Origin: Bedellia somnulentella
Lineage: Eukaryota; Arthropoda; Insecta; Lepidoptera; Bedelliidae
Length of the DNA stretch: 64,000 nucleotides
Reading direction: 5' to 3'
Assembly (NCBI GenBank): GCA_963576735.1
Contig: OY755187.1
Coordinates: forward strand, 9,238,001 to 9,302,000
Shown here: positions 1 through 12,100 of the stretch, piece after piece
Layout of the letters: every line of letters begins with the position of its first letter
Numbering within the stretch: the stretch's first letter is position 1
Made by a program: the position numbers and the translations under genes
Notes under the pieces: generated by a model
Databases searched by the model: none
The model's input: the letters and a program-made list of their open reading frames with translations, nothing else
Told to the model about the DNA's origin: nothing

Positions 1-461
1 ATAATTTAAAGTCATTGTGTTCTGAGACAAGTATTTTAATGGCCACACACCAAACCATGGTTTTACATATATGAACCTCATATAAGCGATCAAAGCATCT
101 TAATACAAGTTCCATATTGTTTTAGTATGATAAACAACTACAATTTATACACGCGTACAAAGCCAGTCGGGGTTCTAATAAACAATAAAGTTTAGTCCCA
201 TAGTCCATGTCATAAAATAAGTCACCTCGATGATCTCCTCCAGCACAACACGTTATGAAGTATCTAAAGCCTGGTACAGTCGAAAACATTAGTAAATACA
301 ATATTATCTATACACGAGAACAGTTCATAAATAACTAATCAAGTTATGATTCAAAATTAACGGTAATATATAATTCCAAAAGTAGCTGAAAACTAACTTA
401 ATAGATGACTTTTGGCATTTTATGACGTGAAGCTATATTTAAATCATACATAACTAAGTAA

Positions 462-711
462 GCTGTGTAGTGTCGGCTTAGAATAGCACTACCCCATTTC
501 TTCCGGTGGGTGTACGTAAGAGGCGACTAACGGTATTGCGGCTTTTTAAGGGATTTTTGGGCGATGCGGTTGGAGACCCATCACCAAGAACCTTTATTCT
601 GCCATCTTTTCCCCACTCAACTTCCAAAAGTGGCTGAGAAATTTCTAATTTCTCAGCTCTGGCTACCCCTTTTAGGGATATATAGCCCTGAGTATATGTA
701 TGTATGTATGT
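462..711 (+). mobile_element. family A element, intact copy with target-site duplication
   Basis: This 250-bp element begins GCTGTGTAGTGTCGGCTTAG and ends in three TATG repeats. It is flanked by the direct repeat ATAACTAAGTAA (450-461 and 712-723), a target-site duplication of the size LINE machinery makes. No RNA polymerase III A/B boxes of the tRNA type are evident and no coding frame is convincing. It is therefore a SINE-like or LINE-3'-end element of unknown class. It is very similar along its full length to 30509-30758. Confidence 0.75.
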
Positions 712-2530
712 ATAACTAAGTAACTTATGAATTGTTCTCCTAAAATATATTTTGTGACCTTATATTGTGTAGCAACTAATGTGTTCAACTGTACATACAC
801 GATACAATACGTCCCAGGGGAATGACTATTCACTTTACGTGGACAAACGGGCTAATGACGCAAACATGATATAGTACAGAATCGGATGACAATTGTACTG
901 TATAATGTTGAGAATTGGAGAACCTGTTTCAATTCTGGTGGAATGGACACAGTAATATATTTTACTTCGTGTTGGGTTTAATCGTGTTTTTACTGAAGTA
1001 TAATATCTAGTAAAGACTTTGCTTATGATTGATGAATTCGAATGGATTTATTTTCGTTTCACGTTCCAAATTCAGTTTTCACGAAATAAAATCGACATTA
1101 CTCTAATAAACTAAATATGACTAATATTAATGAAAATGTAAGCCCTGCTTAATGTAGTAATGGTATTGTTAGGACCGACAGTGTGTATATATAGGAAGTG
1201 TTGAGGGTTTTGAATGGGTTATCAATATTTAAATCTCACAAGGCTAAACAAAACATCCCTAAAGCCCGGATCAACTCTGATCTCCCCACAATTAATCAAT
1301 TCGATATAACGTTCATGATAATTATGGGGTATAATTTGGTTTTAAATTAATAAAACAAGAATTACTCTGAAAACGTTATTTAGTATTAAAACAAATTTAT
1401 GAAGCTAATATTTTAACCGTAGGAGTACCAAATTCTAAATATTGTTTTCTCCTGTTTCACTAAAATAAATAAGGTAAAAAAATAAATGATTTATTCAAAA
1501 GAAAGATAGTTGCATCTTAATATTGTTATTTATGCAAAAACATTTTGCGTTCACAATAAGGTCTTATTGACAATATCTGGCAAGAAACCCTTGGAGCAAG
1601 GTCGGGGATTTCGAAAGTCCTCCCTATTCGCCCTTCTATGTATTGGAAATACGGCTCTGGACATATTATTAATGGAAACAGAAAATATCTCTTTTTATTC
1701 GCCATTTTGTTGTATCCTACACCCAAATGTTCGGATACACAATAAAGAAAGGACAAGGACATAAATTAAAAATGCAACACGACATTCTGCGAGGCAAATG
1801 TTTTATTAATTCAAAGCCAGAGAAAATCCAAAGAACAATGGACACAAAGAGACATCCCGGAACCGCTTAAAATATCCATTGATCGCTATTCCGAAATCAT
1901 TATGAAACAAAACAATAGTCAGCAGTAAAGAAAAGTTGTGAATAATCCGTTTTATTTCGAGTTTTTCTCTCGGAATTAACGATAAAGTTGCGAGAATTGT
2001 CCCCTGGCTGCTTTTAGTTACGAACATTGAGTTCACCGAGCCCTCATTAATTGCGATTGGGTTCGAAGGGAATTACGGCGCCCAAAATGTTATCTAATTC
2101 ATAGGAAACTAAACCTTGTTTCTTGATATATAAAATATAGAATGTAGTGCATAGTGTTGTGGGCAATTGAAATGAAGGGGCGGTTAGGTGAACTCTGCAA
2201 TCGTTAGTTGTTCGTTTTACTCTGCATGGGATTGTGGACCGGCGTGGTGTGCGAGCGAATGTATTTCATTTACTGTATCGTTTTGTAGCTATGTTTTTGA
2301 AAGATACCATTCGGCGCTTGCAAACTTTATTTTCTTTTATCACTTCTATTTGATAAATACCTTGAATCACAGCTGCATACCGACAAATGATCAGCTAAAG
2401 CTAGGCATATTAAATTATACCTTTTCCTCTTTTAACCAAGTTCCAGCTATAATATGATTAGATCGCACAGTTTGGTATCAGTATAAAAAAAGAATATTCA
2501 ACTATTTTAACAATAAATAAAATTCGTCCG
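712..2530. other. no gene seen
   Basis: A+T-rich DNA with no splice-site pairs, repeats or motifs that stand out. Two 80-codon frames on opposite strands at 1510-1764 mirror each other and are chance. Confidence 0.5.
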
Positions 2531-2671
2531 TAGTATCAAGAATAAAAGAGCATGTATGAAAAGATTGATGGATATAAACGAAGTTAGAGAGGTTTGCCAG
2601 GAACGTAAAAAGTGGCGATCAATAGTCTCTGCCTACCGCAATGGAGAATTATGGCGTAAGTATATGTATGT
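2531..2671 (+). mobile_element. family B LINE 3' end
   Basis: The sequence GAATAAAAGAGCATGTATGA through GCCTACCGCAATGGA to TATATGTATGT corresponds to the last codons and tail of a non-LTR retrotransposon. The conceptual C-terminus contains D-R-x-K-W-R-S-I-V-S-A-Y-P, a layout like the C-terminal end of RTE-type LINE polymerases. Only the 3' end is present, as usual for 5'-truncated insertions. Confidence 0.6.
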
Positions 2672-4781
2672 TCAACAATAAAATTAGTGAACAGAAGGCA
2701 CTAATATAAACCGTGCCACTATAAAACATAGTAAGCCAATTGACACCGACATTGTTCTTACTTTCCAGCCATTTCTATTTCGTATACTAATTCCTATGGG
2801 AGCTGAAACTTTTATATGTTTACGATATCATAACTTGAGAATTCACCACGAGCTAGCCCAGGGAGCGAGGAGCTAATAAACAAAGAATCCTCACTGCAAT
2901 ATATTCAGCAGTGGCAAGCCTAGAGGCTGAGTACAAAAGGCACGGTAACATATTAGGCCCAAGAGTTTAATTCCGCTAACGCATTTGTACTGAAAAACGT
3001 CCGCTCGAGAGAATATTGTACACGGAATAGGAAGTTTCCTGCGGGATTTGTTGCGGTTGGACTGCGGATGTATTAATAACTTACATTATTTTCTTGGCGT
3101 TGTGAGCTTGCTTGCGTATGGATTAGTTGTAGACTGTCGGTATAGGAATAGCACTACACCGTTAGTACTAGTGGATGTGATTATAGTTAGGATTTGGTAT
3201 TTAGGGGTAGAATAATCTTTTTATATTACTGACAATTTTTGATGAAGCTCTGGACACCTTTTTATGGGATATTCAGGTGAATTGGGTTTTAATTTACTTT
3301 TCTAAAATGCTTTATCATAAAAATATCTTTGTACTTTTAAACTGATTGAAATTTATTTTGTTAAAAGAACCACCTTAAGCTATCAAATTTAATCATCTCA
3401 TATACGATTGCGAAAAAAAAACATTATTTCCCCCATAAAGCTCCCTGTGTAAAAAGAAACGCAGCCTTTCAATTCATCAGGCTTTTGCTGAGTCTGATCC
3501 CTTTTTTCGCTTCTTCTAATATTTCCCTTTTTCAAACAACATGGGCGATGTACGCCGTACTTAGTGAAATACTTCCGGAACAAAGAAGGCGCTGAGTATG
3601 ATAAACAACCTTTAACACATTTTTACTGGGATTAATTTAAAATGAATTGTTTGAAATATAAGCAATTGTTAGGAATATTTTTATAAGCATTAAAGTTTGC
3701 ATAAGAAATATTTCTAAATGGATGACATATGCTGAATCGGCTCAGATAAGCACTATCCTATCTCCCCGTGACGAACGAAGCGAAGAAAGAATATTTATTT
3801 TCTAGCTTTAAATCAACATCCAATATTTTCCTCTATTCATGAAAAGTACAAGTAACAAAAGACCAGGCACAAATAAGGTTGTTCCGATAAAACGAACTCG
3901 TCTCAAATCGAATGAAAACATATCACCTGGTAACACTATCTGCGGAGTTCTTGAAAAACAATTTTAAACTTCATTTTGTCATCGCGACAGACGCGCGGGG
4001 ATACGACCGTGGAGAATTCTCCTCGGTTATGTTACTTCATTTAGACAATATATAGCTCACTATATAAAATAAAGTGTATATTTTTGGAGGAATGATAGAA
4101 GTACTGATTCTTTTGAAAGTCTAGTAAATTTACTTTCTAATTCTATACAAAACAAACGATCGGTTTAATAATTATTTCGTTTCTGAATCCACCAATTGCA
4201 CGACAACAAGGGCCATGGTATAATTATCTAAATAAAAAGCCCGCCAATTACCGAGTAAACAACTCAATTGTATTAAAAAGTCCATAAAAAGGTCAAACAG
4301 TTGATTCGTAGTAGTAATAATGGTTTGATCAATAAAACGCCATAAAATACATTTTATTGTTCACATGGGTTCCATTTCACGAGAAATAATCCCATACATA
4401 ATGGCAGCTGGGCAACTCTATACTATCCTTTCATCGCAGCGTCATGCAGACTCGTAAAATAAATGTCATATAAAAATTACTAAAACGGAAAGATTTTTTG
4501 CTGCATGACACTTTTATAAAGTCACATATAGTATAGGTACATACTAAAATACAAAATTGATATGAATAATATGAGCAACTAAAAAAAGAAATATATGAGA
4601 ACCATTTATTAGGCTCGAATGTTTTTTTTTTGTATGCTCCAGTTAAATAACTAACTTTTTTTTAAAAAGGAGGTGTATTAAAAGTTTTTGGGATATCCAG
4701 CCAAATGCATTTCATTCATACGATGCCATATCTAGTCGACATTTTATATAGTAAAACTTGGTATTTCCGATTGAATTTTCA

Positions 4782-4852
4782 GCACAAAGCGCGAACGAAG
4801 AGGGTAGTCTGAAACTCACGGGGGAATCGAATGTGTGCTCACAGCTTAGATT
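4782..4852 (+). other. exon-like segment after a good acceptor, unidentified
   Basis: TTGAATTTTCAG at 4770-4781 is a fair 3' splice site. It is followed by a segment with a protein-like frame (AQSANEEGSLKLTGESNV, then CSQLRF) up to GTAAAC at 4853, a moderate donor. The segment is more G+C-rich than its flanks. The frame stays open past the donor to about 4957. No match is recognised. Confidence 0.15.
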
Positions 4853-5581
4853 CGTAAACGAAGTTTCCTTTGAGAATATGTTCCTTTTTATCAATACTGA
4901 GAATCACTTTTATTATGCTCGTCAGATTGAATTTTTGTACCAAGGCTTGTACTTATAACACGTTTCTCATTTACCCCTATTAAGCCGAATTGACTGACTG
5001 ACTTTTCTTAAAAATAATAACGACTCTGTTAAGTAAATTAATGAGAAAATTTCAAAGGGGGTTTTATAAGTTTTAATTATATTATGCGTTTCATAATCCA
5101 AGGCTTAAATAAATAACATCGTCTCCTTTATCCAATATCTGGTTAATTTGAGGCTCCTATTTTACCGCTTATGATAATTAAGTTATGAAATTCATACGAT
5201 CATAAATAATTGAATTAGGATTTGTTAAACAAATTATCGAAACGAACCACGCAGAAAACGTGAAATGATGGATGTAAATCGAAAGTCTAAGTTTTTAAGA
5301 CACCGTGATGATAAATAATGTATTTCAAAAATGTGGCATTTCAAAGACAAAGACGGTCAAGAAAAGAAAAATGATATTTTACTAACTGCAAGTTCACGTA
5401 GTCGCGGTGCTAAATATTTTGCGACATAAACACATTTGACTAATACAAAGTTATAACTTTTTTCGCGTCACCCTTTCATAAATAGATCACTCATGGTGTT
5501 ACCAACATTATAACATTCATGAGACAAAACGACGGACAGTGGAACCGACATTTTTCACTTGTGGCAACATCGTTACATTTA

Positions 5582-5589
5582 TGACGTCA
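5582..5589. promoter_or_regulatory. CRE palindrome
   Basis: TGACGTCA followed by CGTA, the same extended context as at 36831. An isolated site with no other promoter signal. Confidence 0.25.
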
Positions 5590-7204
5590 CGTAACAACTT
5601 AATGTTTAAAGAAAACAAGATTACTTATTTTATGTTCTTTTTAAGATAGGGTTCTTTGTCACAATGAAAAATGAATTTAACGAGAAAATCTGCGAATCAA
5701 AGATGATAGCTTTATCAGAAACCATTTAAAATCATACGTTATAATCAAGGAATACTGATTAAACAAGCTATTTAGAAGCCCACAAAATATTGAAGTGGTT
5801 CATTATTTAACAAAGGATAAAAGGAGAAACGATCAATCAAAACATGTAAATTTCAACCCTGGTTATATTCAAGGGTACGGGTCCTTTTCTAATTTTAAAA
5901 TATTCTTCCAGAAAGCAAGTGTTCTTTAATATCCGCCAACAGTTCCAAGAACTTAGTCAATAAGGCTATACTATGTAAATTTTGCCTCCATTATTAATAA
6001 TATGTATGGAGAGTAGAGATGTTACAGAATTTGTAACTACCTACACAACCTTCATTTTCCTTAGGGTGTATTTACACAAGTAACTTAAACAGTAGTTTTT
6101 ATTTTACCCTAATTATTACGATAAGCCAGATCTTAAAAAAACTGTGCGGTACAAGAAAATAATAATAGTTAAAACAATTAAAATAACCCCTATAGATTGG
6201 AAACGACGAAAAGTTTGTCCATGTCTAAATTTTATGACCTACTTAATATGTCAGTCGTAAACATATCCTTAATTCACCTTAGATAATTTTTATTAAAACG
6301 AGAAACAATGGGTACAAAATTCATAGGTATGTTAGTAGGTACAAGTATAGAAGGTCTCCGAGGGTTGGTGGATATCGTCTCAGCGTGAAGCATTATTTAT
6401 TGGAGAGAGGAACACCGTTGAGGAAACCTTTGTAATTTAATTTCATCCAGTGAGCGTTTGTTTATGTTCACGTATTTTTTACTTTTACTGACTTGTAATA
6501 AATAAACTTCAAACTGAGCTGAGTTAACTGATACTCGGTTTATGTTTAACGTTAGTTCTTTATTACGTTCGTCGGTTTTTGTAATAAAGGGGATATGGTG
6601 TGGTCCCATTTCAGTTTGATGGTTATCGATTAAGCGGTCAATGATGAATTGAGATATTTGATGTTTTACTGTTTAGTCAAGAGAATCTTTTACAATAGTA
6701 AAATTTAATATAATAAATTGTTGAGATTAAAACATGTTTAGATCATTTATTGGCTGTGATGAAAAATAATAAGTACATTTCTTGTGATTTATAACTACTT
6801 AAAAGATACCTAGATATCATAATAAAATCTTGTTTTTGTTTCTAAACTTATATTTCAAAGAATTTATGGGACATAATTTTGCACGCAAAACACCAACGCA
6901 TAACGCGCGACAGTTAACAGTTTCAGAAATCAAACAGAAAATTTCAACTTTGACTTGTAAAAGGAAACAAGAATTATTCAGCATAGAGTGAAATCGTTTT
7001 TCACAAAAGTTATGGCGCAGCGGACAAAGTGCATTTCGCCATTTATTCATATTTCAGTGAGTTTACAGTGTCTGGCATTTAGACGCGCAGTCGTGTCTGC
7101 GTAAATATACCTATATCATTTTCAACATAAAAATGGTGACAGGCTAACGGATTGTTTTACAATATTTCTCACTGAAAAGTATGATAAAATAGTATGTAAA
7201 TACA

Positions 7205-7279
7205 GCGCGAGAGGTTTGCTAGTATGGTACTTTGCGATCGACAGTCCCCTGTCTACCTTCATTAGAATGACGTTAGTTG
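7205..7279 (+). mobile_element. family B LINE 3' fragment
   Basis: GAGAGGTTTGCTAGTATGGT, GCGATCGACAGTC and TCTACCTTCATTAGAATGAC match the middle of family B with about one change in six; both ends are lost. Confidence 0.5.
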
Positions 7280-8530
7280 ACTGGAAAATGCACAAACCTT
7301 TTGTTGCATGGGCATTGAAGTTCAGAAAAAGATGAAAAGCAAAAGTAAATATCACTATTACCATAGTATTGTATATATTGGAATAGGATAGGTCACATAA
7401 AAATGTTAAATGTTTTGTTATTTATTTAACTTGATTTTTTTATATTCAATAAATAGTTTTTCTTTCCATTCCATTAACGACAATCCTTGTTTTCACCATC
7501 TCTACTCTTTTTTCTATGTATATGTAGCACGTGTAGTAGACTCTTAAATTCAAGGAATCCCTTTGAGGAATTAAAGCTTTGAGTATATGTGGTGTCAAAG
7601 CTAAAAGCATGTTTCCAGAAACTGCAACTTCCACAAAATACCTCTTTAGTAATATTTAAATTTCTATTTGAATACGTTGAATTTACTCAAAAGATATGTA
7701 TAAAGATACACCCCGCATATAACGATTAGATCCTTTGAACTATTATTAATAAACCCAAAAGGTCTGTTGGTATATAATTTGCGAAACTAAATAGAAATCT
7801 GTTAATTGGAAACCACGATGCCGTTTTCAATTAATTAATGATAAAATTACGTACAAAGCTCGCCAATTTATAGCTCTATTTTGTATTCGTTATTTCAAAT
7901 ATTATATTTACGTACGTTGTAATAATGGAGAAGGTCCCTATTATATGATTTCAGGTTCAAAGGGAAGCTTAGGTACATAAATATTTAATAGAGATTGTTA
8001 GCAGTTGAATAAGTAACCAGAATAAACAAGTAGAGCATAACAGTAAATTCATAAGTGGGTAGTTAATAGAGAATTTTCCATTGCAAAGTAGTTAATATGG
8101 TACGAGCAAATTAAAGGGTTAGGGCTTATCAATGTTGAGTTATTGATTTAAGGGAAAACATTATCATTTGCCACAAAAATAACTACAACGCTCTAGGAGC
8201 AATAAGCCATGATGTTAATCTTATTGATACGTACGTTATTAAGCCTAATGGGGTAGGTAGATGCTATTGATTAAAACCTTACTGATACATATTAACCATT
8301 ATTACTAAATAACGCTTGAATTAACTATATATATCGTTTCTTATCTTCTTGATTTAAAAAATGCAATAGTAAAACATATCATTCGCAGGCTTGTCGCTTA
8401 AAGATTCAGATCCCTCAGTAGCCTTTTGAACTTTACCCACAGAGAAGATGGTGGAACATTTATCAAAGCTCTTGAAACACTGAGGGTATTGTTTATTACA
8501 AAACGGTTAGAAGTCAGCAACAAACATACA

Positions 8531-8671
8531 ATTATACTCAGAGCTATAAGCGGTTGTAAAAATATCATATCATTGGGGATGGGTCTCTAGCGACATCGCC
8601 TAACAATTGTATGAACAGCCCCAAACCCTTAGCCTTAGAGAGAAATGGGTTAGTACTATTCTAAGCCGACA
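8531..8671 (-). mobile_element. family A element, decayed inverted copy
   Basis: Scattered matches in the right order to the reverse complement of the family: the ATACTCA-GCTATAA tail, GGGTCTC...ACATCGCC, then ATTCTAAGCCGAC near the right end. It is clearly older than the three good copies. Confidence 0.55.
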
Positions 8672-8774
8672 AGTTATCGGTAATAACTAAGTTACATGTA
8701 TTTTTATTAGTTCAAATTAAGATCATACCCGTGAAAAGGCGATAGGTTGATTCATTAGGCAGAATTGGTGCTGG

Positions 8775-8812
8775 TAACTTACCTGAAAACAATGGAAAAA
8801 ACACATTATTAT
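8775..8812 (-). other. candidate recursive splice site 3 (minus strand)
   Basis: Read on the minus strand, a pyrimidine tract (TTTTTTCCATTGTTTTCAG) is followed with no gap by GTAAGTTACC. The junction lies between 8783 and 8782. The same position therefore has a good 3' splice site and a perfect 5' splice site, the hallmark of ratcheting points in long insect introns, where splicing rebuilds a donor and leaves no exon. No clear branch point is seen close by; the nearest candidates are weak. It is the furthest downstream of three such sites on this strand. Seen: the motif. Inferred: its use. Confidence 0.6.
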
Positions 8813-9015
8813 TTTGAATACATTGGTTGTGTTACTTATAAGCGAGTTAATGTAAATAGATAGAACAATAAAGGTAATTTAGAGAATGAAGGACGAAAAA
8901 AGGAATAAGAATACACGGGCACAAGAGGGTTAGCGATATTCTCCATTTAGACTATTTTGTTACAAAAAATATATAATTAACACTTTTACAAAGTACAAAT
9001 ATCTAAGCAACAAAA

Positions 9016-9112
9016 ATACATACATATTCTCAAGACTATATAAAAGGGGTAGCCATTATTCAGAATCAGAAAATTCTTCAGCTGCTTTTGGAAGTTAAAT
9101 GGGGGAAAATTA
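9016..9112 (-). mobile_element. family A element, 3' part only, inverted
   Basis: Matches the reverse complement of the last 100 bases of family A: ACATACATATTCTCA, AAAAGGGGTAGCCA, then CTTTTGGAAGTTAA. The 5' part is missing, or lies in the more decayed copy 350 bp to the left. Confidence 0.5.
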
Positions 9113-12100
9113 TAGAAAATGTTTTTAGCAACAAGAATATACAAACAAAAATACGAACAAAAGGACTTGTTAATAATAAATTAATCAAAAGATCCGACTA
9201 GCTTGGTTTGAATCACGTTTGAATGAAACCAGCTGTCGTTTGTTTCGTTCGGTCGCAAAGTTTGAATTATCTAAATCCGGATCGACTGAAACTTTGTGAT
9301 TAGGTTTACAACTTTGTTTTCATTACGCTTGCTAGGGAAATTCGCTTGCACCTGACACAGTAGGGATTGTAAAAGCAAAGGTGTAACAAATATGAGATTA
9401 TATCTTTTTAAATACGCTATTAAGAAATTGAATATATTTCCTATGTTATATTGGGGAGAAACATACTATAGGCAAGCAATTTTATCGAAAAATATTTGAT
9501 TTAAGATATTACGAGTTAAGAGAAACCTATGTAAACATTAAAAAGAATTCGTTTTTAAAATCTGCAATATCGTTATTCTCTGTAAATAACGAATTATACA
9601 TTTAATCATAAAAATGCTGTAATAAATTTTTTTTAAACAGTAATTCTAAATAGAATATTTTTGATAAAACCAAAACAGTATATTAAGAAATTCCAAGCGA
9701 AAAACGAACTGTCTGAAAAATAGACGTAAAATTTTTCAATATCGCACAGAAAATAAATGGCCGTTGATTTATAAAGCGGCAAAAATACTGTTACAAAATA
9801 AATGGCATCAACAAAATATTGATAGAGTCCCTTTTAAAAAAATCTAGATGAATGATGCTTTCGCTCGCAGCTCACCAGCTGTTTCCGTCAGCTGATCGGG
9901 GGCGGATATTGGCTGTTAAAACCCGTGTGTCTCCTTTACTTTAGCGTGAGTCCTTTAAAATGTGTATGCAAGCGACTTTTAAGTCATTCTCAGAAGGCGA
10001 TTAATTTTATTTCGCTTTAGAGCTTAGCTAAACTAAGTTATATAACTGTTCCGAATTAAAAGTTATTAAATAGAATATCTTAACGGCCGGTCTGATATTT
10101 TATAAAATAATAATAATGGACTCTTTTATAAGTAATGCAACAGCGTTGTTTGTATCAGAAGTTAAACGTCTAAAGTGATTTGACGTAAACTGAAAGTATT
10201 GCAATACTCTGTGATGTCGTGTGGCGGGAAAATACGGTTACAACACGCGAGCTTCCAAATTTAAAAACCGCACGCTAGTTCTCTTAACCAAAGAGGTTGG
10301 TTAATTTATCATTTAAAATTTAAATAAATCACATTTGGGGAGCAATTTGGATAAAAACATCGGGCACTATTATTTTTGCATGTTGTTATTGCAGTGTTTG
10401 GAATTTCGATCAATAGACCAACCTATAAAGTTGATAAATGAGAGGTTGAATTATCAATGCACTCAGCAAATAGCATAAAATTGAGCAGAATTTGGGAATT
10501 ACAGAACGTACTGCAATGAAACTCGAGTATGTCTAAATTTCATGGAACAGTGACTCTTAAACATGAAGTAATAGAAAACGATTTGGCCTGTACGCTTCAT
10601 GTAATGCGGGCTTTTAAAACATGGAGTTCGGTTAACTTTTGGCGGCCGCCTGAATATGATGCGGTTACACGTCAAAAGGAATTTAATGCCTTTTGAAGTA
10701 AATTTTCCTTTATAGAAAACTTCGTGAAACGTAATTAATTTCAAGACGGAGATTTTATTGATCCTCTTCCTGTTGGATTTGCATGACATTTGTTTTGGAA
10801 CAAATGAAATCTAATTGGCATATTCCTACTTTTTATACTGTTACCATTTTTTGTATTTTTACTTATTTAACGAATAATTTCTTGTCTTTGATGTGGTATG
10901 TTCAAGATCTAGTTTAGGTTTTATTTTGGAAAAACAGAGTTGTCTTATGCGTATTATCGAAATTTAATGCATGAAACATGTTTATTCTTCTCACTTACAT
11001 AATCGGGCATTTTCATGATACATTTTCAGTTATTTCCACATCACAATTTCTCTCTATGAAATGTTTAAAGTGTCACCGCTGTTCGTATCGGAAGGGCTGT
11101 GACTATCAGGCCATGTTAGTGTAACAATCGCACGAAATTGTTACACGATATTACTTTGCCAACTCCGATTGCGAGTGATAACGTTTTATACACTTTTCTC
11201 GCTGACTGTCTCTCAAATTTCATTCGTTTTCACATAAAACTGATCGTGTTCGTGTCACGTGATAAGTATCTTTGCACTTTTCAATCTTATTGTCCGAATT
11301 CTTATTTATGAACAAGTGATTACTAAAAGACGTTGTTTCCGTTTTTTTCTAACTCCGACCGATAAGCCTGTTTCTGTTTCAAATAATATATGTTGTTAGG
11401 GTTATACAGGGGTAGGGTACACTGACCCGACATACAGTAAGTACTCCAACCATCTGCCAACCCCTGTTTACGTTTACAACATGATTTGAACATGCGTGCA
11501 TGTTAAAATGCTACGATGATTGAATGTGATTATGATGCATGAATGAAATGGCATTATTTTTAGTTGCTAGTAAAGGTGATACTGTGAAAAAAGAAACCGT
11601 AAAACTCCAGGTTTGAATATAAATCAAAATCTTACCCTACTAAAGTACTCTTCAGATGAAGCAAAAAAGATAGGCAAAAGTTATTATTTTTACAAGTCGT
11701 TTTTGAAATGCGTGAACACGATGTCAATCGATAGCATCATTTCCCCCTAACTGCGTGTGCATTACTCGTAAAAAGGAATCGCTGGAGTTTTCCATCGATT
11801 CAACATTAAATTATGCATCGATTTGAAAGGAAACCAAACGCTATTTCGAATACAAAAATCGTTTTACTTATCGCTGTTATGAATTGTAACAACACAGTAC
11901 GGCACGACAAGTTCTCTATAATTAAAATGCGCTACTTAATAATTATATAAAGTAACAAGGATAAATGTTCTAAGTTTGTAATTTGAGAGCTTAACTTTTC
12001 ATATTATAATCTTCAAATATGCTTTGAATAATGAAGAAGGTGTTATAAATATTTGTTGAGTTAGTTATGTTAGGATTAGAAGTTTTAACTAAATTATGAA

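Larger units (their letters stand above)
2672..7204. other. no confident gene
   Basis: Apart from the exon-like segment near 4782 and the CRE at 5582, nothing is recognisable. A weak echo of family A (GTCGGTATAGGAATAGCACT) lies near 3138. Confidence 0.45.

Noticed and set aside
150..180. ACAAAGCCAGTCGGGG as a Helitron 3' end
   Set aside because: Only ten bases match and there is no CTAGT.
1510..1764. 84-codon frame
   Set aside because: A 78-codon frame covers the same bases on the other strand; neither has coding-like composition.
3130..3170. further family A copy
   Set aside because: Only about 20 bases match loosely (TAGGAATAGCACTACACCG).
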